From HGM04593 sp045634305 (GTDB lineage: Bacteria > Bacteroidota > Bacteroidia > Bacteroidales > Bacteroidaceae): a stretch of 30,016 nt of DNA. A program made the translations under genes and the position numbers. Of this stretch, positions 24,494 through 30,016 are shown piece after piece. The notes beneath the pieces are model-generated. The model did no database searches. It was not told where the DNA came from and was given only the letters and a program-made list of their open reading frames with translations. The stretch spans positions 1 to 30,016 of the forward strand of contig JAZQZZ010000013.1 of NCBI GenBank assembly GCA_045634305.1, read 5' to 3'. Each line of letters begins with the position of its first letter. Position 1 is the stretch's first letter.

Positions 24494-25132
24494 ATGGCTA
24501 TAAGAATAATAACAGAACCGACAAGCGAGAATCTTTACAAAAGGAGCCATTGGTGGGGTTTCCCCGACCTGCCAAAAGAGATCCAATGGCCTTGCAGGGA
24601 GTGCGAGAATAACCCGGATGAGGACACGGAGGAACTGTTGACATTCGTATGCCAGATTCGCCTTGACGAGATTGCCGGGCTCGACAAGAACGGTTTGCTA
24701 CCACACAAAGGAATGTTGTGGTTCTTTGCCGACATGGACTATTTCCTGGGCGACATGAACGCGCCATGCGCTGGAATGGGAGAATGGGAGGAAAATGCGT
24801 TCAAAGTGATATACAGCGAAGAGTGTGACGAGCTATTCACACACGAGTGCTACTGGGAGGATGGTTCATCAGCCGTGATGGAGGCCGAGAAAATTACTTT
24901 TGAGGGCACGGAGAACGAGGAGGAATTCGGCATAAAACTGCTGGGAATGCCGGCAATGACCGAAGGTTATGAGAACGAGAACGAAGGCCTTATCTCGCTG
25001 TTACAGGTTGACGAGGACGACAGATGGCAGCTACGTTTCTTTGACTGCGGATGCATCAACTTCATGATACCCACAGAAAGCCTGAAGGAGCGCGATTTCT
25101 CAAAGACAACGCTCTATCTTCATTCATCATAA
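24494..25132 (+). CDS. YwqG-like protein, DUF1963
   Basis: Encodes 212 residues, cytoplasmic and acidic. The sequence 'FVCQIRLDEIAGLDKNGLLPHKGMLWFFADMD' (about 51-82) is the hallmark of the YwqG/DUF1963 family ('fLcQinl.ei....LP..G.LyFF.d'), with 'LLQVDEDD.....F.DCGCINFMI' at the C-terminal half. N-terminal 'SHWWGFPDLPKEIQWP' is also typical. The biochemical function of the family is unknown. It appears to be its own transcription unit. Confidence 0.88.
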   Translation: MAIRIITEPTSENLYKRSHWWGFPDLPKEIQWPCRECENNPDEDTEELLTFVCQIRLDEIAGLDKNGLLPHKGMLWFFADMDYFLGDMNAPCAGMGEWEENAFKVIYSEECDELFTHECYWEDGSSAVMEAEKITFEGTENEEEFGIKLLGMPAMTEGYENENEGLISLLQVDEDDRWQLRFFDCGCINFMIPTESLKERDFSKTTLYLHSS

Positions 25133-25417
25133 AAAAGAATAAAAGGAGCATACATTTCAATGAAGAGGTGAAGGTTACTGCACCGCACCCGGGAAAGCCC
25201 AATTCACCAACAATGGATGAGGTTCGAATTAAAAGAGCTATTTTTAGGCTGAAGGCTCCAAATACCGCGGTTTACTTGAAGTAAATGAGGATTTCGAAGA
25301 CAAACGTAACGACAAAAGAGCCTTTTTAGTCAACCCTCCCAGAGTTTGCATGTGAGCCAATACTTATCTCCAATAATCAAAAAAAATAACGGCTGGGAAT
25401 TTGAAGTGAATACCTCA
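25133..25417. other. Intergenic, no supported gene
   Basis: This is the 285-bp interval between convergent genes. I see an imperfect direct repeat, AAAAGAGCTATTTTTAG (25231-25247) and AAAAGAGCCTTTTTAG (25314-25329), and an A8 run near 25379. No coding frame, tRNA or clear terminator can be supported. Confidence 0.5.
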
Positions 25418-25909
25418 TTATTTCCTTTTCCTCAGTTCCTTGACAACCTCCGTTGTAACCTTGCCGTTTACCGGCAATCCCTTATCTTTTTGAAAACGCA
25501 GGAGAGCATTGTAGAGTTCACCATCGAACAAAGCTCCACCATCATAAGTTTTTATAATTCCTTCCGGCTTTATGTAAAGTTTTTTAACCAATGCATTGGC
25601 AACGCTCCTTACATCGCGGCCGCTGTCGCCACGTACTATAATACGGTCGCCAAGTCTGTATTTGCGCGCCAATTCGCGCGCTGTCTTTTTTCGTGCACGC
25701 TGGTTGGCATCCACAATTTTCACAAACACCTTATCGGTCTGTTTCTCCATTTTGGCAGCCACACTTGCACGCAAGCGAATGGAATCGCCCGACATTTTAC
25801 GATAGGTGCGTGGCGCTGTGAGCACAGCGCTGCCACCGCCCGCCGATTGCGCAAGGGCAAACTGCGGAAACATCATCAAAGAAAAGAGAAGAAGCAAAAG
25901 GCGTTTCAC
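25418..25909 (-). CDS. Exported protein with peptidoglycan-binding-type domain
   Basis: Encodes 163 residues if started at GTG 25909 (VKRLLLLLFSLMMFPQFALA, a good signal peptide). ATG 25930 adds seven residues and is the alternative. The frame also opens at 25984, but that would lie inside the terminator of the upstream gene. The mature part has 'VIVRGDSGRDVRSVANAL'-like sequence (here IIVRGDSGRDVRSVANALVKKLYI) followed by 'GALFDGELYNALLRFQKDKGLPVNGKVTTEVVKEL', matching the PG_binding_1 fold (GD.G..V...Q..L...G......G.....T...V..FQ...GL..DG.V...T). It probably binds cell wall. No catalytic domain is present. Confidence 0.75.
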   Translation of the reverse strand: MKRLLLLLFSLMMFPQFALAQSAGGGSAVLTAPRTYRKMSGDSIRLRASVAAKMEKQTDKVFVKIVDANQRARKKTARELARKYRLGDRIIVRGDSGRDVRSVANALVKKLYIKPEGIIKTYDGGALFDGELYNALLRFQKDKGLPVNGKVTTEVVKELRKRK

Positions 25910-25931
25910 GTAACCAAAGTTCAAGATCATC

Positions 25932-25987
25932 AAAAAAACAATATGGCTGCAGACCTTTATCAAAGCATTGGGGTCGACAGCCATATT
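25932..25987 (-). terminator. Intrinsic terminator after pseudouridine synthase gene
   Basis: AATATGGCTG (25940-25949) and CAGCCATATT (25978-25987) form a perfect 10-bp stem, followed on the minus strand by GTTTTTTTG. It starts 13 bp beyond the stop at 26000 and separates the two minus-strand genes. Confidence 0.88.
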
Positions 25988-25999
25988 ATCACATTGTCT

Positions 26000-26887
26000 T
26001 TACTCGCCGCCCAAGAGTTTCTCGAAACAGAAGGGAACGGGTGTTTCAAAACGCATGTGCTTGCCTGTGACGGGATGGGTGAAACAAAGCATGTATGCGT
26101 GCAGTCCAAGACGATGCATGGGATCCTCGTCGCTGCCATACTTACGGTCGCCGACAACCGGATGGCCAAGCTGAGCCATATGGACACGAATCTGGTTCTT
26201 ACGACCTGTTTCGAGTTCGCACTCAACAAGCGAATAGCCATTTGACGAAGCCAAAACATTATAATGTGTCACAGCATATTTACCACCATTATCAACTGGG
26301 CTTGAATGTGTTATAAACTTTTTATCCTCGGTAAGCCATGACTGAATGCGACCACGCGTCTGCTCAAACTCGCCTTTCACCAAAGCAAGGTAACGGCGGT
26401 CGGTTACAAGCTGTTGCCAGCCATTGATGAGCGACTGTTGGGTCTGCACATCCTTGGCATACACCATAAGACCTGAGGTATCGCGGTCGAGGCGATGGAC
26501 AAGATGCGAAGTGTTGCGGCCACCGCCTTTTTCAAGGTAGCGGTTGAGCACTGTCTGTACTGTCTGTTGACGCGAATTGTTGCTCATAGAGAGCAAACCG
26601 GGATGTTTGTCTATGATAAACAAGTACGGATCCTCGAAAACAATATCCAGTTCCTTGCAGTGGAACGATTTCTTATGTTTTGAACGGTCGAGTTGCACTA
26701 TATCACCTGGCTTAAGTTCAGCAAGTGGATGGGTAGTAATTGTATTATTTACAAGGACTACCCTATTACTGATTAAAGCTTTGGCTCTATTACGGCTCAT
26801 ACCATGCATCTTTTCCATGATGAATGCGATGAGTTGTGCCGGCTCCACAACCTTAAACGTGAGCAGACTTTTTATTTTGCGTTGCAT
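26000..26887 (-). CDS. RluA-family RNA pseudouridine synthase
   Basis: Encodes 295 residues. It isomerises uridine to pseudouridine in rRNA or tRNA. N-terminal residues about 10-70 look like an S4-type RNA-binding segment (SRNRAKALISNRVVLVNN...LKPGDIV). The catalytic motif HRLDRDTSGLMVYAK (131-145) carries the presumed catalytic Asp134. 'LETGRKNQIRVHMAQLGHPVVGD' and 'LGLHAYMLCFTHP' complete the RluA signature. Which site it modifies (RluC, RluD or another class) cannot be decided by eye. It follows rlmD by 17 bp on the same strand, so the two RNA-modification genes are probably co-transcribed. Confidence 0.93.
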   Translation of the reverse strand: MQRKIKSLLTFKVVEPAQLIAFIMEKMHGMSRNRAKALISNRVVLVNNTITTHPLAELKPGDIVQLDRSKHKKSFHCKELDIVFEDPYLFIIDKHPGLLSMSNNSRQQTVQTVLNRYLEKGGGRNTSHLVHRLDRDTSGLMVYAKDVQTQQSLINGWQQLVTDRRYLALVKGEFEQTRGRIQSWLTEDKKFITHSSPVDNGGKYAVTHYNVLASSNGYSLVECELETGRKNQIRVHMAQLGHPVVGDRKYGSDEDPMHRLGLHAYMLCFTHPVTGKHMRFETPVPFCFEKLLGGE

Positions 26888-26904
26888 ATTATTTTATGTT
26901 TTAA

Positions 26905-28332
26905 TTATTTGACATCACGACGTTCAAGCAAAACAACATTCTCGACATGGTGTGTATGCGGAAACATATCAACCGGCTGCACGGCGGTCACCCTGTAATC
27001 TGCATCGAGTAACTGAAGATCGCGAGCCTGGGTTGCAGGGTTACAGCTCACATAGACAATACGCTTTGGAGCAGCAAAGAGAATTGTATCAATGACATCG
27101 TTATGCATACCGGCACGTGGAGGATCGGTAATGATGACATCGGGCATTCCATGTTCGCTGATGAAATCGCGGGTAAGAATATCCTTCATGTCACCGGCAA
27201 AGAATGTAAGGTTGTCGAAGCCGTTGAGTTGGGCATTGATGCGCGCATCAATGATGGCATCCTCGACATACTCAACACCAACAACTTTCTTGGCATTGCG
27301 GGCAACGAAGTTGGCGATTGTTCCGGTACCGGTGTAAAGGTCGTAGACTACCTCGTTACCTGTGAGCGCCGCAAAATCACGCGCCACCTTATAAAGATTA
27401 TAGGCCTGCTTACTGTTTGTCTGGTAGAACGACTTTGGACCCACCTTGAAGCGCAAACCCTCCATCTCTTCATATATAACATCGGTACCTTTATAAGTGA
27501 CAACCTCGAGATCGCCGAAGGTATCGTTGCATTTGTTATTGATTACATAGAGCAGAGAAGTAACCTCAGGGAAGGAGTCAGCAACGTATTGTAAAGTTTT
27601 TTCAAGCTGAATCTTATCACTGTCGCTCTCCACCCTAGCCTGAAGAAGAAGCATTACTTCACCTGTCGTCGAGGTGCGCAACATCATGCTGCGCAGCACA
27701 CCCGAGTGAGAACGCAAATCATAGAACGGGATATTCTCCCTGATGGCAAATTCCCTGATTCCATTGCGCAGACGATTATTCAATCCCTGCATAAGAGCGC
27801 ACTCTTCAATATCGAGTACTTTATCAAAAGCTCCGGGTATGTGGAAACCTAGAGCGTTCATATTGTCGTACTTTGTTCCGGCTTCAACTTCATCCCATGT
27901 AAGCCAGCGTTTGTTGCTGAAAGTAAACTCCAGCTTATTGCGGTACTCACGGGTCTGTTCAGAGCCAAGGATGGGCATAACCTCGGGCAACTCGACCTTA
28001 CCGATGCGTGTGAGCGCATCGACCACCTGCTTATGCTTATACTTGAGCTGATGTTCATAGGCAAGGCACTGCCATTTACAGCCGCCGCAGACACCATAGT
28101 GCTTACAGAAAGGCACATCGCGCTCGGGCGAATATTCATAAAACTTCACAGCCTCAGCCTCGGCATAACTGTGTTTTTTGCGTTTCACCTGCAAATCGAC
28201 AACATCACCGGGCACCACAAAAGGCACAAAAACAACCAGGTCGTTGACACGGGCGAGGGCCTTACCCTCAGCTGCAACGCCGGTAATCTCGATCCGCTCA
28301 AGCAGCGGGAGCTCTTTCTTTTTCCTTGCCAT
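26905..28332 (-). CDS. rlmD: 23S rRNA (uracil-C5)-methyltransferase RlmD-like
   Basis: Encodes 475 residues. It methylates a uridine at C5 using SAM (U1939 of 23S rRNA in E. coli RlmD). The start is ATG 28332 (MARKKKELPLLERIEITGVA); upstream in-frame residues overlap the promoter. Order: TRAM domain about 9-65 (ITGVAAEGKALARVN...VPGDVV); 4Fe-4S cysteines C76, C82 and C85 (CKHYGVCGGC) with a further Cys in IEECALMQ; and the Rossmann methyltransferase with VYDLYTGTGTIANFVA, TDPPRAGMH and the catalytic Cys in YVSCNPATQARDL. Family level is certain. Bacteroidales carry more than one TrmA-family member, so the exact nucleotide is inferred. Confidence 0.9.
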   Translation of the reverse strand: MARKKKELPLLERIEITGVAAEGKALARVNDLVVFVPFVVPGDVVDLQVKRKKHSYAEAEAVKFYEYSPERDVPFCKHYGVCGGCKWQCLAYEHQLKYKHKQVVDALTRIGKVELPEVMPILGSEQTREYRNKLEFTFSNKRWLTWDEVEAGTKYDNMNALGFHIPGAFDKVLDIEECALMQGLNNRLRNGIREFAIRENIPFYDLRSHSGVLRSMMLRTSTTGEVMLLLQARVESDSDKIQLEKTLQYVADSFPEVTSLLYVINNKCNDTFGDLEVVTYKGTDVIYEEMEGLRFKVGPKSFYQTNSKQAYNLYKVARDFAALTGNEVVYDLYTGTGTIANFVARNAKKVVGVEYVEDAIIDARINAQLNGFDNLTFFAGDMKDILTRDFISEHGMPDVIITDPPRAGMHNDVIDTILFAAPKRIVYVSCNPATQARDLQLLDADYRVTAVQPVDMFPHTHHVENVVLLERRDVK

Positions 28333-28414
28333 TATATAGTATATAAATTTCCAATCAAGAAAAGCAGGAACACCGCAGACGGGTGCATAGTCCTGCAAAC
28401 TATAAAATCCGTTG

Positions 28415-28422
28415 CAAAGATA
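28415..28422 (-). promoter_or_regulatory. -7 element of rlmD operon
   Basis: TATCTTTG on the minus strand (CAAAGATA on plus) is a perfect -7 match, 82 bp before the rlmD ATG. No clear -33 box is seen. Confidence 0.6.
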
Positions 28423-28503
28423 GAGCAAAAATCACTATAAAAGCCATTTTTAACAATCGAACTTAAAATTTTTAGTTTATTATAATATATTTCCGCTTAT
28501 AAA

Positions 28504-28534
28504 TTTCGTGGTAAAAACATTTTTGTTATATTTG
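28504..28534 (+). promoter_or_regulatory. Promoter of ppdK
   Basis: TTCG (28504-28507) and TATATTTG (28527-28534) are spaced by 19 bp, fitting the Bacteroidetes consensus with one mismatch in the -33 box. The leader is about 90 nt and A/T-rich next to the start, as in highly expressed Bacteroidetes genes. Confidence 0.7.
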
Positions 28535-28628
28535 CAAATTAGTTGAGCATGTATTTTCAAGTGCAGTGCCCAGCATGTGATTAGCTAAACATTTTTTATT
28601 TATCAACAAACAATAAACTCAAAAATTT

Positions 28629-30016
28629 ATGGCAGACAAAAGAGTCTATACCTTTGGTAATGGCCTTGCTGAAGGTAATGCGTCAATGAGAAACTTGTTG
28701 GGAGGTAAAGGTGCCAACCTTGCCGAGATGAACCTTATCGGCATTCCAGTACCTCCGGGTTTCACCATCACAACCGAGGTTTGTGGCGAGTACTACAGTC
28801 TTGGCAGAGAAAAGGTAATTGAACTTCTCAAGGCAGAGGTTCAGGCCGCAGTAAAGAACATCGAGAACTTGATGAACTCTACATTCGGCGACCCAACCAA
28901 CCCATTGTTGGTTTCAGTTCGTTCAGGTGCCCGTGCTTCAATGCCAGGTATGATGGACACAATCCTCAACCTTGGTCTTAACGACATCGTTGTAGAGGGT
29001 CTTGCAAAGAAGACCGGCAACGAGAAATTCGCTTGGGACTCTTACCGCCGTTTCGTACAGATGTACGGTGACGTTGTTCTTGGCATGAAGCCAACAAGCA
29101 AGGAGGAGATTGATCCATTCGAGGCTATCATCGAGAAGGTTAAGGAGGAGCAGGGTGTTGTTCTTGACAAGGACCTCAGCGTAGAGGCTTTGAAGGACCT
29201 CGTTGCTAAGTTCAAGGCAGCCGTTAAGGCTCAGACCGGCAAGGACTTCCCAACAGACGCTTACGAGCAGTTGTGGGGTGCTGTTTGCGCAGTGTTCGAG
29301 TCTTGGAACAACGAGCGCGCTATCCTTTATCGTCGCATGGAGAAAATTCCTGATGAGTGGGGTACAGCCGTTTCAGTACAGGCAATGGTATTCGGTAACA
29401 TGGGTGAGACTTCTGCAACCGGTGTATGCTTCTCTCGTGACGCAGCAACAGGTGAGAACCTCTTCAATGGCGAGTACCTTATCAACGCACAGGGTGAGGA
29501 CGTGGTAGCAGGTATCCGCACACCACAGCAGATTACAAAGATCGGTTCACAGCGTTGGGCTGCATTGCAGAACATCAGCGAGGAGGAGCGTGCTTCAAAG
29601 TATCCTTCAATGGAAGAGGCTATGCCTGAAATCTATAAGGAACTTGACGCTATCCAGACTCGCCTTGAGGACCACTACAAAGATATGCAAGACATGGAGT
29701 TCACCGTTCAGGAGGGCAAAATGTGGTTCTTGCAGACACGTAACGGTAAGCGTACAGGTGCTGCGATGGTTAAAATCGCAATGGACCTCTACCGTGACGG
29801 TATCATCGATGACAAGACAGTTTTGAAGCGCATGGAGCCAGAGAAACTCAACGAGCTTCTCCACCCTGTATTCGACACAGCAGCTCTTGCAAAGGCTAAG
29901 GTTATCGCAAACGGTCTTCCAGCATCTCCTGGTGCAGCTACAGGCCGCATCGTATTCTTCGCTGATGACGCAGAGAAGTGGCACGAGGATGGCGAGAAGG
30001 TAATCCTTGTTCGTAT
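28629..30016 (+). CDS. ppdK: Pyruvate phosphate dikinase, N-terminal half (runs off the window)
   Basis: 462 residues are visible and the frame is open at the right edge; the family is about 900 residues. It interconverts pyruvate, ATP and Pi with PEP, AMP and PPi. Start MADKRVYTFGNGLAEGNASMRNLLGGKGANLAEM, with the signature GGKGANLAEM (25-34), the ATP-grasp region VSVRSGARASMPGMMDTILNLG (96-117), 'TGVCFSRDAATGENLFNGEYLINAQGEDVV', and FTVQEGKMWFLQTRNGKRT. The window ends at GRIVFFADDAEKW...VILVR, just before the swivelling phosphohistidine domain, so the catalytic His is not visible. Codon choice (CGT, GTT, CTT, few rare codons) differs from its neighbours and suits high expression. Confidence 0.97.
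   Translation, partial: MADKRVYTFGNGLAEGNASMRNLLGGKGANLAEMNLIGIPVPPGFTITTEVCGEYYSLGREKVIELLKAEVQAAVKNIENLMNSTFGDPTNPLLVSVRSGARASMPGMMDTILNLGLNDIVVEGLAKKTGNEKFAWDSYRRFVQMYGDVVLGMKPTSKEEIDPFEAIIEKVKEEQGVVLDKDLSVEALKDLVAKFKAAVKAQTGKDFPTDAYEQLWGAVCAVFESWNNERAILYRRMEKIPDEWGTAVSVQAMVFGNMGETSATGVCFSRDAATGENLFNGEYLINAQGEDVVAGIRTPQQITKIGSQRWAALQNISEEERASKYPSMEEAMPEIYKELDAIQTRLEDHYKDMQDMEFTVQEGKMWFLQTRNGKRTGAAMVKIAMDLYRDGIIDDKTVLKRMEPEKLNELLHPVFDTAALAKAKVIANGLPASPGAATGRIVFFADDAEKWHEDGEKVILVR

Noticed and set aside
25346..26245. Plus-strand frame of 299 codons across two minus-strand genes
   Set aside because: It covers the exported peptidoglycan-binding-type protein, a terminator and the 3' end of the pseudouridine synthase gene, all better supported on the other strand.

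Overview
The window looks like a chromosomal segment of a gut-type member of the order Bacteroidales (Bacteroidaceae/Prevotellaceae-like). The evidence is the short Rpb6-type RNA polymerase omega subunit next to bamD and a DUF4293 gene, many TAnnTTTG -7 promoter elements with weak or absent Shine-Dalgarno sites, large secreted multidomain glycosidases, and C-terminal sorting-type tails of the form 'YDLQGRKV...GIYIINGKKVLVK'. I found no rRNA, tRNA, CRISPR array, integrase or transposase.

Layout. (1) 1-4128 is an AT-rich accessory block on the minus strand. It holds palindromic intergenic repeats, a secreted protein with two cohesin-like modules, two secreted proteins with a dockerin-like calcium loop each followed by a small paired gene (one intact, one frameshifted), an orphan helix-turn-helix-like protein, and a (GT)17 microsatellite. 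(2) 4129-7849: glyA with an in-frame TAG at a conserved active-site tyrosine codon, and a divergent GH20 beta-N-acetylhexosaminidase lipoprotein. (3) 8096-9774: bamD, the omega subunit and DUF4293, a minus-strand operon with its own promoter and terminator. (4) 10035-14222: a 1395-residue GH27-GH16 fusion. (5) 14421-16454 uvrB. (6) 16675-17834: an unknown lipoprotein behind a long, highly structured leader. (7) 17835-20890: a tightly coupled mtaB - GT2 glycosyltransferase - RsmI-like methyltransferase operon. (8) 21186-25132: wecB, wecC, an atypical SDR protein and a YwqG/DUF1963 protein, all plus strand. (9) 25418-28332: a peptidoglycan-binding-type exported protein, an RluA-family pseudouridine synthase and RlmD. 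(10) 28629 to the right edge: pyruvate phosphate dikinase, cut before its catalytic histidine.

How the genes fit together. Most of the window is housekeeping: one-carbon metabolism, outer-membrane assembly, transcription, excision repair, rRNA/tRNA modification, and PEP/pyruvate interconversion. wecB and wecC together make UDP-ManNAcA for a surface polysaccharide. The GH20 and GH27-GH16 enzymes suggest use of host or plant galactose/HexNAc glycans. The two most unusual features are the leader of the lipoprotein gene (17542-17790) and the cohesin-like/dockerin-like cluster. The leader has three copies of one motif arranged so that two mutually exclusive hairpins are possible, one of them next to the start codon, plus an 11-codon upstream ORF whose stop codon sits in a hairpin loop and a promoter-proximal palindrome. 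The cohesin-like/dockerin-like cluster could encode a small secreted assembly. The nonsense codon in glyA is the most striking single-base anomaly.
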